Part shown: positions 24,698 to 33,412 of the stretch, in pieces
Layout of the letters: the number at the start of each line of letters is the position of its first letter
How positions within the stretch are numbered: the first letter of the stretch is position 1
Assembly (NCBI RefSeq): GCF_002217755.1
Contig: NZ_BCFL01000018.1
Span: forward strand, 186,001-250,000
Source: Streptomyces hyaluromycini
Lineage (GTDB): Bacteria; Actinomycetota; Actinomycetes; Streptomycetales; Streptomycetaceae
DNA length: 64,000 nucleotides
Direction of reading: 5' to 3'
The notes under the pieces: model-generated
Databases searched by the model: none
What the model was told of the DNA's origin: nothing
Seen by the model: only the letters and a program-made list of their open reading frames with translations
Position numbers and translations under genes: made by a program

Positions 24698-26653
24698 GTG
24701 AGGAAGAGGCGGGACACGGCGGCGTCCGAGGTGTCGGAGTCGGAGCAGCTGCTGTTCGGGGGACCGCTCCGCTACGACATGGGCTGGAGCCAGCACGGGA
24801 ACGCCTTCCTGGAGCTGGACTTCCGCGCCATGATGACCCGGCTGCCCGGCATGCTCGCGTCCAGTCTGCGGCTGGCCCGGCAGGCGGACGCCCCGGCCGC
24901 GCGGATCGTGCTGGCCTCGCAGGTGGGCGTCGGGGTGGCCCAGGCGGTGAGCCTGCTCGCCGTGAACAGCGTGCTGGGCCGGCTGATCGGCTCCGGCACC
25001 ATCGAGGAACGGCTGCGCAGCGCCGCCCCCGCACTGGTGATCATGGCCGTGGTCATGTTCGTGGCCGCCCTGCTGCGCGCGGCGTCCACGTACGCCACCG
25101 GCCGCCTGGAACCCAAGGTCGAGCGGGTGGCGACCGAGATGTACCTGGAGCGGGCCGCGGCCGTCGAACTCGCCGCGATCGAGGACCACGCCTTCCACAA
25201 ACTGCTGGACACCGCGCAGTACGGCGCTTCCTCGGCCCGCCGCATGATCAGTTACGGCACCCGCGTGGTGAACGCGATGATCTCGCTGATCACCGCGGCC
25301 GGTGTGCTGACCGTGCTGCACCCGGCCCTCCTCCCGCTGCTGATCACGATGACGATCCCGAGCGCCTGGGGCGCCCTGACCAACGCCAGGCGCCGCTACG
25401 AGTCGTTCCACACCTGGGTGCAGCACGCCCGCGCCGGCCACCTGATCAGCGCCCTGCTCACCGAGCCGGAGGCGGCGCCGGAGATCCGGGTGCACGGGGT
25501 CGGCCCGTTCCTGCTGCGGCACTACCGGGCGATGTCGGAGACGGCCGAGGCGGAACAGGCCCGGCTGGCCCGGCTCGCGGCCCGTACCGGCCTGATCGCG
25601 GCGGCCTGGACCGGCCTCGCGACCGTCGCCACCTACGCGACGCTGGGCGGGCTGCTGCTGAGCGGGGCGATGGCCCTGTCGGTGGCCGGAACGGCGGTGA
25701 TCGCGATCCGCTCCGGCTCGGCGAGCCTCAACACCCTCGTGCTGGAGATCAACACGCTGCACGAGGAGGCGCTGTTCGTCGGCGACCTGGAGCGGCTGTA
25801 CGTCGAGGCGGCGGACCGCGCGATCCCGGTCGGCGGCGATCCGCTCCCCGACGACCCGCAGGAGATCCGCTTCGAGAACGTCACCTTCGCCTATCCGAGT
25901 GATCACCCGGACGATGCCACCCGCCCGGCCCTGGACGACGTCACCCTCACCCTCCCCCTCGGCCGGATCGTCGCCCTGGTCGGCGAGAACGGCTCCGGCA
26001 AGACCACCCTGGTCAAGCTGCTGGCCGGGCTGTACCAGCCGGACCGCGGCCGCATCCTGTGGGACGGCGTCGACGCGGCGCGGGCCGACCGGCACCGGCT
26101 CGCCGAACGCATCGCCATGGTCGCCCAGGACTTCAAGCGCTGGCCGTTCACCGCCAAGGTCAACGTGGCCGTCGGCCGCTCATCGGCACCGCTCACCGAC
26201 GAACGGCTGGCCGCCTCGGTCACGGAGGCGGGCGCCGAGGAGGTGGTCGACGATCTGCCGCGCGGTCTGGACACCCTGCTGGCCCGCAACTTCAGCGGCG
26301 GGCACGAGCTGTCCGGCGGCCAGTGGCAGCGGCTGGGCATCGCGCGGGCCGCCTACCGGCGCGGTCACATCCTGATCGTGGACGAGCCGACGGCCGCCCT
26401 GGACGCCCGCGCCGAGCTGGAGGTCTTCGAGAAGATCCGCGCACTGGCGGGCAACGGGCAGACCGTCGTACTGATCACGCACCGGCTGGCGTCGGTCCGG
26501 CACGCGGATCTGGTGCACGTCCTCGACCAGGGCCGGGTGGTGGAGTCGGGCACCCCCGACGAACTCCTGGCGAGCGGCGGTGTCTACGCAGAGCTGTACG
26601 CGCTCCAGGCGGACCAGTTCACGGCGAAGCTGCCGGTCCGCAAGGCCAGTTGA
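24698..26653 (+). CDS. ABC transporter, fused permease and ATPase (exporter type)
   Basis: A 651-residue half-transporter. The N-terminal 60 residues are hydrophilic, then six transmembrane helices span about 65-375. The nucleotide-binding domain has Walker A GENGSGKTT (429-437), Q-loop VAQDFKRWP, signature LSGGQWQR (near 537), Walker B and D-loop LIVDEPTAALDARAE, and the switch His in LITHRLASVRHAD. It acts as a homodimer or with a partner not seen here. Such stand-alone exporters handle peptides, lipids or drugs, and the substrate is unknown. The GTG follows GGGGAGG. The MITE begins 9 bp after its stop. Confidence 0.94.
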   Translation: MRKRRDTAASEVSESEQLLFGGPLRYDMGWSQHGNAFLELDFRAMMTRLPGMLASSLRLARQADAPAARIVLASQVGVGVAQAVSLLAVNSVLGRLIGSGTIEERLRSAAPALVIMAVVMFVAALLRAASTYATGRLEPKVERVATEMYLERAAAVELAAIEDHAFHKLLDTAQYGASSARRMISYGTRVVNAMISLITAAGVLTVLHPALLPLLITMTIPSAWGALTNARRRYESFHTWVQHARAGHLISALLTEPEAAPEIRVHGVGPFLLRHYRAMSETAEAEQARLARLAARTGLIAAAWTGLATVATYATLGGLLLSGAMALSVAGTAVIAIRSGSASLNTLVLEINTLHEEALFVGDLERLYVEAADRAIPVGGDPLPDDPQEIRFENVTFAYPSDHPDDATRPALDDVTLTLPLGRIVALVGENGSGKTTLVKLLAGLYQPDRGRILWDGVDAARADRHRLAERIAMVAQDFKRWPFTAKVNVAVGRSSAPLTDERLAASVTEAGAEEVVDDLPRGLDTLLARNFSGGHELSGGQWQRLGIARAAYRRGHILIVDEPTAALDARAELEVFEKIRALAGNGQTVVLITHRLASVRHADLVHVLDQGRVVESGTPDELLASGGVYAELYALQADQFTAKLPVRKAS

Positions 26654-26661
26654 CCCGTCGG

Positions 26662-26936
26662 CTAGGCCCTGTCGTTTGGATCAGCCTGGCTATGAGGTGC
26701 GGCACCTTTCGACCGACCCGAGCGGGGCCTGGTGCGTGCAGCTGCAAGGCGGAGGAGGCGTAGACGATCAGCCGCTGCCGCGGCGGGCGACGCGGTGGGG
26801 GCACCTCCCGGCCGAAGGCTGGGGGACGTCGGCGAGTGACGACAACGCCGCTGGGGGTCCCCCCACGCTTTTAAGGCAGTGGGGGAGTGCGTGCCAGCCC
26901 CCGCGACGCCGGGATGATCCAAACGACAGGGCCTAG
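26662..26936. mobile_element. MITE with perfect 22-bp terminal inverted repeats (IS5-type ends)
   Basis: CTAGGCCCTGTCGTTTGGATCA (22 bp; 26662-26683) is repeated as its exact reverse complement at 26915-26936. The outer CTAG is probably the target duplication, leaving 18-bp ends and a 267-bp element. This fits IS5-family insertion at YTAR. No transposase frame is present. Inside are a hairpin (CCCCCCAC...GTGGGGGAG, 26859-26886) and a copy of the dispersed repeat CCCCCAGCCTTCGGCCGGG (reverse strand, 26798-26826). It sits between two convergent genes. Confidence 0.85.
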
Positions 26937-27112
26937 GCCTCGGCACCGCCGGTGCCGCGCACGATGACCAGGAACGTGTCCGTGGCCAGATCCATCACGA
27001 CCTCGGCAGGCAGCCCTTCCAGCCGCCGCGCCTGCGCGAACTCCTCCGCAGGCCATGATCCTCGCGGTCCGCCTGCGGGAAAGCGTTCGAGCACGGTTCG
27101 CCCGCTCACCAT
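26933..27112 (-). CDS. Small conserved-looking protein, 59 residues
   Basis: The frame starts with ATG at 27112, 6 bases after a strong GGAGGT. It codes for a soluble 59-residue protein beginning MVSGRTVLERFPAGG and ending LATDTFLVIVRGTGGAEA. The pattern of an amphipathic helix (AEEFAQARRLEGL) followed by two hydrophobic strands (AEVVMDLA, TFLVIVRG) looks like a genuine fold. I do not recognise a family. Its TAG stop lies inside the CTAG target site of the MITE, so the element inserted exactly at the end of this gene. Confidence 0.7.
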   Translation of the reverse strand: MVSGRTVLERFPAGGPRGSWPAEEFAQARRLEGLPAEVVMDLATDTFLVIVRGTGGAEA

Positions 27113-27266
27113 CCTGCACCTCCAGAAATGCGTCGTACCTCTAGGAGTTAACGCTCTGGAGAACGCGAATGGCTCGCCCGGTGACGCTACTGAGACATAG
27201 TCGACACGCCGTCGGCGCGGACGGTGAGGGTCCGTTGACTTTCGGCCACTTCCGTGACCGACTGTG

Positions 27267-27923
27267 TCAGTCTTCGTACTCGTCGTGATAACGGACGCGG
27301 TCGCTGCCCTCCGGCACCCGGCCGAGGGCCGTCAGGTCGAGCAGGGAGGTGGTCGTGCCGAGTCCGTCGAGGCCGCCGTCGTACACCGAATAGGTGTGGA
27401 AGACCCGGTCGTGCTCCCGCAGGAAGCAGCTGATCCCGGGCCGTTCGACCGGTTCGTCGTCCACGACGATGGTCGCCTCGAAGTCGCGGTTGAAGTCGCG
27501 GTTGAAGTCGCCGTGGTACGAGGAGTACCAGGGCAGCGTCCAGCCCATCCGCGCCTTGAACGGCAGGATCCTGGTGAACGGCGCCCGGGAGACCACCGCG
27601 AACGAGGTGCCGCGCGCCCGCAGATGGGCGAGATGGCCGATCTGGTCCAGGAAGGCGGCGCAGCCGGGGCAGCCGGCCTCCCACTCCGGGGCGAACATGT
27701 AGTGATGGACGACGAGTTGGACCCGCCCGTCGAAGAGGTCCAACAAAGTCGCCTTGCCGTCGCCCCCTTCGAAGACGTACTCCGGATCCACCTCGACCAT
27801 GGGCAGCCGGCGCCGCTCGGCACTCAGCGCCTCCCTGGCCCGCGCGAGCGCCTCCTCCTTGTCCAGTAACTCCGCACGCGCGGCGCGCCACCGCTCACGC
27901 GAGACGATCTCCGGAAGCGACAT
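27267..27923 (-). CDS. DUF899 thioredoxin-like protein
   Basis: A 218-residue protein of the DUF899 family, which has a thioredoxin fold. Marker segments are SRERWRAARAELLDKEEALARARE at the N-terminus, VHHYMFAPEWEAGCPGCAAF with the redox-like CPGC pair, APFTRILPFKARMGWTLPWYSS, and VFHTYSVYDGGLD. The ATG at 27923 has AGGAGGG. Function is unknown, with a peroxidase- or disulfide-type role inferred only from the fold. The peptide DFNR is duplicated in tandem (DFNRDFNRDF). Confidence 0.88.
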   Translation of the reverse strand: MSLPEIVSRERWRAARAELLDKEEALARAREALSAERRRLPMVEVDPEYVFEGGDGKATLLDLFDGRVQLVVHHYMFAPEWEAGCPGCAAFLDQIGHLAHLRARGTSFAVVSRAPFTRILPFKARMGWTLPWYSSYHGDFNRDFNRDFEATIVVDDEPVERPGISCFLREHDRVFHTYSVYDGGLDGLGTTTSLLDLTALGRVPEGSDRVRYHDEYED

Positions 27924-28160
27924 GGGGCCCTCCTGTACAACGGTCGGTTCCGGGTGGTGACCGCGGGAGGGCGGAGAACTCATCGGTGCGGCCGGAGTTT
28001 TTTTCGGGCGAGCCACGGCAGGCGGGAGCGGAGCTCATCGCCCCGACGTACGGCACGGTCCTCGACCCGGGTGAGCCGAACCGCGCATCCGGTCCCGGCT
28101 CTGTCGCGGCGCGGGCCGGACGAGCACGCTGGCCGCACCACCTCCTGGAAGGAGCCCGGC

Positions 28161-29117
28161 ATGCTCCTGGGCACCTGGAACCTCGAAAACCTCTACCGGC
28201 CCGGCAGCCCCTACGGCCCCAAGGACAAGTCCGCCTACGAGGCGAAGCTCGCCGCCCTCGCCTCCGTGATCGGCGCGCTCGACCCGACCCTGCTCGGCGT
28301 CCAGGAGGTCGGGGACCCCGACGCCTTGGCGGACCTGGCCGAACTGCTGGGCCCGAGCTGGCTGTTCGCCCTCTCCTCGCACCCCGACGGCCGGGGCATC
28401 CGGGTCGGCTTCCTGGCCCGAACCGAGCTGACGGTGACCGCCGACACGGCCGCGTTCCCGGCCGGCCTGCGCCCGGTGCAGACGGACGACTCGGGCGGGA
28501 CCGCCGCCGGGGCCGGGCGCGGCTTCCTGGCGGTCACGGTCCAGGCCCCGGCCGGACCGCTCACGGTGGCGGTGGCCCACCTCAAGTCCAAGCTGCTGAC
28601 CTACCCCGGCGACCGTTTCTACCCGCACGACGAGGGCGAACGGGCGCGCTACGGGGCGTACGCCCTCTACCGGCGCGCCGCCGAGGCGACGGCGCTGCGG
28701 GCACTGGCGGACGAACTGCTCGCCGGGCAGGGCACGTCCCGCGACATCGCGGTCCTCGGCGACCTCAACGACGAGGTACAGGCGGCCACCACCCAGATCC
28801 TCCTCGGCCCGCCCGGCTCCGAACTCGGCACCACCGGCTACGACCACGCCGACAAGGGCGACGCCGTACGGCTGTGGGACACGGCCCCGCGCATACCGGC
28901 CGACCAGCGCTACTCCCGCGTCGACTCCGGGCGGCACGAACTGATCGACCACATACTCCTCAGCCACCGGCTGGTGCACCGGTTGTCGGAGGCGGGCACG
29001 GGAGTGCCGGGCACCACCGCACCGCCGGACCTGCCGTCGGTGGGCGAGGACCCGGCGAAGCGGCGCGGGGTCCCGGGCTCGGACCATGCACCGGTGTGGG
29101 CACGGTTCACGGACTGA
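28161..29117 (+). CDS. Endonuclease/exonuclease/phosphatase family protein
   Basis: A 318-residue protein of the DNase I-like (EEP) superfamily. The signature positions are visible: GTWNLENLYRPG (Asn metal site), LLGVQEVGDPD (catalytic Glu), VAVAHLKSKL (His), AVLGDLNDEV (Asp-x-Asn), and the closing SDHAPVWARF with the catalytic Asp-His. There is no signal peptide, so it probably acts in the cytoplasm as a nuclease or phosphoesterase. The ATG follows GGAAGGAG. Substrate is not predictable from this sequence alone. Confidence 0.9.
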   Translation: MLLGTWNLENLYRPGSPYGPKDKSAYEAKLAALASVIGALDPTLLGVQEVGDPDALADLAELLGPSWLFALSSHPDGRGIRVGFLARTELTVTADTAAFPAGLRPVQTDDSGGTAAGAGRGFLAVTVQAPAGPLTVAVAHLKSKLLTYPGDRFYPHDEGERARYGAYALYRRAAEATALRALADELLAGQGTSRDIAVLGDLNDEVQAATTQILLGPPGSELGTTGYDHADKGDAVRLWDTAPRIPADQRYSRVDSGRHELIDHILLSHRLVHRLSEAGTGVPGTTAPPDLPSVGEDPAKRRGVPGSDHAPVWARFTD

Positions 29118-29126
29118 GACCGCGCA

Positions 29127-29234
29127 CCGCCCACGGGTTGGGTACCGCCCACGGCTTGGGTGCCGCCCACGGCTTGGGTGCCGCCCACGGCTTGGGTGTC
29201 GCCCGCGCTTCGGGCACCGCCCACGCCTTGGGCG
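29127..29234. repeat. 18-bp tandem repeat array (six units)
   Basis: Six consecutive 18-bp units with consensus CCGCCCACGGCTTGGGTG occupy the gap between two convergent genes. Units 2-4 are identical and the outer ones diverge. Confidence 0.9.
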
Positions 29235-29246
29235 CCGACCTGCTGA

Positions 29247-31103
29247 CTACGCGGCGACCGGCATCCGCGGCACCACGAGCCCGAGCCGCTGCCCGTCCCG
29301 CTCCAACTCGGCGGCAAGGTCTTCGAGTTGCCGGGTGTGCCGGGCGGTGAGCCGCCCCGTCTCGTCGAGGTGCACGGCACACGCGGTGGTGGTGTCCACG
29401 AGCCGTTCGAGTACGGCGGCCACGGCGTCCGTGCCCTCGGTGTGCCGGGCGAGGGCGGGCAGTTCGGCGGCGGCGAGGGCGATCGCGGTGCGGGCCTCGG
29501 CGAGGGTGCGGTAGGCCTCGCGGCGCAGCGCCCAGCGCTCGCCGCGGTCGCCGGAGCCGCTCAGTACGTGGTCGAGATAGGCGTGTGCGGCCCGCCCGGC
29601 CGACCCGAGGCGGGCCCGCACCCCGCCACCCCGTTTCCCCGCCATCGGCAGATGGCCGACGATCAGCACGATCGCGCAGGCCAGCAGTGTCTCGCCGATG
29701 CGGCTGACGGAGGCCTGCGGTTCGCCGCCGACCATGACCAGGGCGAGTACGAGGACGGTGACGACGGCGGTCTGGGCGCCGAAGTGCCGGGTGGACACCG
29801 GGATGACCGCCCCGCAGACGGCCACCAGCGCGATGAGCCCTTCGGGCCGGGGCAGTACCGCGGCGAGGCCCGCGAAGACGAGGGCGCCGAGCACGGTGCC
29901 CGCGGCCCGGCACAGCACCCGGGAGGCGAGCGGCCCGAGGTCGGGCTTGACGAGGAAGACGGCGGTGGCGGGCAGCCAGTACCAGTGCTGGTGCTCGCCG
30001 TACCAGCGGGCGTGGTGCAGGGCCTGGGCGATGGCGGCGCTGGCCCCGAAGCAGAGGGCGACCCGCAGCCCGTACTCCCGCCCGCCGCTGCCGAGCGCGG
30101 CCCGTACGAGGTCGAGGGCGGGGCGGCGCCGGGCCGGTGGCCGCTGCTCGCCGCCCTGGGCCCGGTCGAAGGTCTCCGCGGCGCGCAGCAGGGCGCCGTC
30201 GAGAGCGCGCAGTGCGGGCGCGGACCGCGAGGGTGCGGGCAGCGGCCCGGTGCCGCCGTTCGCCCGGACGGCGAGGGCGAGCCGCCGGGGTCCCTCGGCC
30301 GCCCGCGCGGATATCGGCTCCCCGGCCCAGGCGAGGGCGGTGGCCGCCTCGGCGAGGGGCAGGGCCGCGGCGTACTGCGCATGCAGCCGGCGTTCGGCGG
30401 CGGAACTGGCGTACCGCCGCAGCCGGGGCCCGGTGAGCGCGTCCTGGGCGTGGTCGAGCGCGGCGGTGAGGGCGGCGCGCCGGGGGCCGGCCGCCGCGCC
30501 GCCCACCGCGTCGAGCAGGTCGGCGACGGCGTCGTACACGGCTCCGACGGCGTCCCGTTCCCCGTCGAAGCGGAAGTCACCGGCGATCGCGCCGGGGGTG
30601 GGCAGGGCGAGCCGCAGCACCAGCAGCCATCCGGCCCCGGCGAGGAAGGCGAGGGCCCGCTGCCAGCCCGCCTCGGCGACCGGCATCCCGGCGCCGATTG
30701 CGGCGGCGACCAGCAACTGCGTCCCGGCTCCGGAGGCGACGGTCCCGACGGCACTCATGCCGCCGGCGACCAGCCCGAGTCCGGTGAGCAGCAGGGTCAG
30801 GGGTACGGCGGTGAGGTGCTCCCCGCCGTACGTCCCGACGAGCAGCCCGAGCGCACCGGCTGCCGCGGGCACCCCGAGCCGCCGTACGGCCGACCGCCGG
30901 CTGCCCGGCCGGTCGTTGATCCCGGCGAGCATGGCGGCGATGGCGGCGACGACGCCGAGGGAGGTGCGGTGGAGCAGGACGGCGGTGAGCAGCAACGGCC
31001 CGGCGGCCAGCGCCCCTCTGGTCACCGCGCTCCAGGGCACGGGCCCGCGCTGGGCGCGCAGGGCGTGGGCGAGCCAGGGCGGCAGGGCGTTACGACGGGA
31101 CAC
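29247..31103 (-). CDS. FUSC (fusaric acid resistance-like) membrane protein
   Basis: A 618-residue protein with two blocks of about five to six transmembrane helices (residues about 20-190 and 365-520), each followed by a cytoplasmic helical region. This is the FUSC/YccS layout of aromatic-acid or small-molecule exporters. The second block carries YWLPATAVFLVKPDLGPLASRVL and RAAGTVLGALVFAG, typical of the family. The GTG at 31103 has AGGAG 4 bases upstream. An ATG at 31214 would add a 37-residue proline-rich tail and cannot be excluded. Substrate unknown. Confidence 0.82.
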   Translation of the reverse strand: MSRRNALPPWLAHALRAQRGPVPWSAVTRGALAAGPLLLTAVLLHRTSLGVVAAIAAMLAGINDRPGSRRSAVRRLGVPAAAGALGLLVGTYGGEHLTAVPLTLLLTGLGLVAGGMSAVGTVASGAGTQLLVAAAIGAGMPVAEAGWQRALAFLAGAGWLLVLRLALPTPGAIAGDFRFDGERDAVGAVYDAVADLLDAVGGAAAGPRRAALTAALDHAQDALTGPRLRRYASSAAERRLHAQYAAALPLAEAATALAWAGEPISARAAEGPRRLALAVRANGGTGPLPAPSRSAPALRALDGALLRAAETFDRAQGGEQRPPARRRPALDLVRAALGSGGREYGLRVALCFGASAAIAQALHHARWYGEHQHWYWLPATAVFLVKPDLGPLASRVLCRAAGTVLGALVFAGLAAVLPRPEGLIALVAVCGAVIPVSTRHFGAQTAVVTVLVLALVMVGGEPQASVSRIGETLLACAIVLIVGHLPMAGKRGGGVRARLGSAGRAAHAYLDHVLSGSGDRGERWALRREAYRTLAEARTAIALAAAELPALARHTEGTDAVAAVLERLVDTTTACAVHLDETGRLTARHTRQLEDLAAELERDGQRLGLVVPRMPVAA

Positions 31104-31663
31104 GGGGCTCCTGTCCGGACGAGGGCGGGGTGTGCCTTCGGGCGACGGTGGCCGGGCTGTTGGCTTCGGTGTCCACGGTAGATCGTGTTCCGGTACGGAA
31201 AGGTGCGTTCGCATTTCATGGGTGTGACAAGTGCCCCGGAGAGCCGCGTTCTTTATGAACGCAATTCCGTGCGGGCCCGATTCGGGGCGGAACGCGAGCG
31301 GGCCCGAGGGCGTAGCCTGCCCCCGGGCCCCGGAATGCCACCCATCGTCACACGCCGGCACACTTGAGAACCCGGGTCAGTCGTAAGGTCGCCGCGTCCT
31401 TCCTTTGGACCACCACGCATCGAGCTGCGCGGGCAGGACTTGAACCTGCATTTCGACGTACTGGGGCCCGGGCCCGGTCGATCCGGCGATCGGCGGCGAA
31501 TGCTGAGTCTGGAGCGAGAGTCTGAGATTCAACGCGGTCCGCCCGGTGTGCACGGCATGCGTGGTGTGCACTTGTGGGTACGACCGCTCTTCACGACAAG
31601 GCTCAGCTTCAGCTTTGCGCTCCTCGCGCACCCCGGCCGCAGGGGCCGGGGAGTCTGGAAAGG
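31104..31663. other. 560-bp intergenic region with no clear gene
   Basis: No frame here has convincing coding character. Visible structure: a small inverted repeat GCGTTC-TTTAT-GAACGC at 31246-31262, and at about 31432-31449 (minus strand) a tRNA T-arm look-alike, GCAGG-TTCAAGT-CCTGC. No matching acceptor, D or anticodon arms can be found. Confidence 0.6.
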
Positions 31664-32395
31664 CTATCCGAAGAGATAGCCGAACACGGCGTCCCCGACC
31701 CGCTGGTCGACGACGTCGGCGCCGTTCGCCTCCTCACGGGCGAACTTGACCGCCTGCTGCAACTTCTCGACCCGGTCGAGGAGTTCGTTGACGCGCCGTG
31801 CGGGCAGGGCGCCCGAGAACTTCACGGTGGTCCAATACCCCACCGGAATGTCCTCGTAGTACACCTCGACCTGGGCCGGATGCTTCTCGGTGGCCTCGGC
31901 CTTCACGTGGTTGCGAGGCACCTTCTTGGTGCGCAGGGTGCGCACGGGCTCGGTCTTCCAGGCGTCGGTGGAGGGATCCTGGACCCACGACTCGGAGGCG
32001 TCGAGCACGGGCAGCTTCCGTACGAAGGTGTTGAGGTCGACGAGCTGCTTCTCCAGGAACAGCAGATAGGCGACGGGCACGTCGGTGACCAGCACCCGCC
32101 CGTCCACCTTCACATCGGCCCTGGCCTCGCAGTTCGCCCAGTCCTTGGTGGCGGTCACGTCGAAGAGCCGCGTCAGCGTGGCCGAGGTCTCCCGCAGCAC
32201 GTCCTCGGCCTTGACCTGAACCCGCGTGGACTCGGGCGGCAGCTGCTCGCCCTCCTCGTCCTTCGGCTGATACGTCCGCGAGATACCGGCCAGCAACGCG
32301 GGCTTCTGCAACCCGTGATGAGCCGATGTCAGGTCCTGGTGAGCCTTGGACTTGATGCCCTTCTCGACCGCGATGATCTGATTGAGTTTCGCCAC
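31664..32395 (-). CDS. Conserved actinobacterial protein of unknown function
   Basis: A 243-residue soluble protein starting VAKLNQIIAVEKGIKSKAHQ. It has a compact alpha/beta composition with marked motifs LLAGISRTYQPKDEEGE, DWANCEARADVKVDG, PVAYLLFLEKQLVDLNTFV and VYYEDIPVGYWTTVKFSG. A C-terminal helix (RRVNELLDRVEKLQQAVKFAREEANGADVV) could be a coiled coil. I recognise the protein as widely shared in Actinobacteria but can assign no function. The GTG at 32395 has no obvious ribosome site, which suggests a leaderless start or a start slightly elsewhere. Confidence 0.8.
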   Translation of the reverse strand: MAKLNQIIAVEKGIKSKAHQDLTSAHHGLQKPALLAGISRTYQPKDEEGEQLPPESTRVQVKAEDVLRETSATLTRLFDVTATKDWANCEARADVKVDGRVLVTDVPVAYLLFLEKQLVDLNTFVRKLPVLDASESWVQDPSTDAWKTEPVRTLRTKKVPRNHVKAEATEKHPAQVEVYYEDIPVGYWTTVKFSGALPARRVNELLDRVEKLQQAVKFAREEANGADVVDQRVGDAVFGYLFG

Positions 32396-32458
32396 GTGAA
32401 GGACGGTAGCAGCGGCAACTGGCCTATTCCCAACCATTATTTCGAGCGGACGGATACG

Positions 32459-33226
32459 TCACCCGAATCCGAATAGCAGCTCTGCCCCGGCAACGGCTCC
32501 GGCCAACTCCACGGATTCCGCCCGCAATCCGCCGAGGATGTCGTCGACGCCCCGCAGCCCGGCCCGCTCCAGCAGCCGTTTCTCGTTCGTCACCCACTCC
32601 CCCCGGGCCGCGAGAACGGCGTGACCGGTCTGGAGGGCGGCCGTGGCGACGGCGCCGGCGACCTCGGTGAGGCGGCCGTTCGGGGCGTGGTTGGCCTTCG
32701 CGTAGGCGAGGGTGGCGCGGGCGACACCACGCCAGTGTTCGGGGGCGGTGGCACGCAGTCGTTCGGGATAGGCCGCCGGGCGGGGCAGGGTGCCGCTGAG
32801 CACGCGGTTGACCGCCAGCTCGGCGACGACCAGGTAGCTGGGGATCCCGGCGAGATGGAACAGCAACGGCTCCACCCGGAACCGCCCCGCCTCCGCCTCG
32901 GCCAGCTCCCGCTCGACCACGTCGAGATCGCGGTAGTGCACGTCCACGCGGCGACCGTCGACGGTCAGCCAGGCCCCGCCGTTGAAGACACCACCGCCCC
33001 ACCCGCCGACCTCGGAGACCTCGCCCTCCCACCCGAGGGCGCGGAGGTCGGCGGGGTCGAAGGGACCGCGGTAGTAGACGGCCAGGTCCCAGTCGCTGTC
33101 GGGACGGTGGGTGCCCTGGGCTCGGGAGCCGCCGAGAGCGACGGCCCGGACCGTGGGGAGGGCGGCCAGGCGGTCGGTGACGGCCGCGAGGAAGGTCCGG
33201 TCGGGCTCGGCGTTCGTGGCGGGCAT
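32459..33226 (-). CDS. Nucleotidyltransferase domain protein
   Basis: A 255-residue protein with the Pol beta-type nucleotidyltransferase motif ALGGSRAQGTHRPDSDWDLAV (GS..G, then two catalytic Asp) at residues about 30-50, and a third acidic position in RRVDVHYRDL. The C-terminal half is helical (ATLAYAKANHAPNGRLTEVA), as in DUF4037 or aminoglycoside adenylyltransferase-like proteins. It may transfer a nucleotide to a drug, protein or tRNA, and the target is unknown. The start at 33226 is chosen from similarity; ATG 33238 is also possible. Confidence 0.85.
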   Translation of the reverse strand: MPATNAEPDRTFLAAVTDRLAALPTVRAVALGGSRAQGTHRPDSDWDLAVYYRGPFDPADLRALGWEGEVSEVGGWGGGVFNGGAWLTVDGRRVDVHYRDLDVVERELAEAEAGRFRVEPLLFHLAGIPSYLVVAELAVNRVLSGTLPRPAAYPERLRATAPEHWRGVARATLAYAKANHAPNGRLTEVAGAVATAALQTGHAVLAARGEWVTNEKRLLERAGLRGVDDILGGLRAESVELAGAVAGAELLFGFG

Positions 33227-33251
33227 GGCCCACAGCATCCCGCGCGGCCCG

Positions 33252-33274
33252 TTGTCAGTGCCACGCGTTATCAA
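33252..33274 (+). promoter_or_regulatory. Candidate PafBC-type promoter upstream of the RidA operon (weak -10)
   Basis: TTGTCAGTG is perfect and is followed by 8 bases and TATCAA, which lacks the final T of the -10 box. It faces the RidA gene 139 bases away. Confidence 0.4.
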
Positions 33275-33412
33275 TGGAAGGCGCTGGGGGGCGGAGAGTG
33301 CCTTCGGCGGTCTGCCTGTCCTGCGCCGCCCGCGGCGGGAAAATCGGGTGCGGCCGCCCCGCGCGAGCGCGGATGATCGACGGGTCGTCCGTCGTTCGCT
33401 TCAGGAGCCCCA

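Noticed and set aside
29328..31181. Long plus-strand open frame opposite the FUSC gene
   Set aside because: Composition is Gly/Arg/Glu-rich noise; the minus strand has membrane helices and family motifs.
31377..31631. 84-codon minus-strand frame and possible tRNA gene
   Set aside because: The peptide has no conserved look and includes the T-arm-like repeat; no complete tRNA cloverleaf can be drawn.
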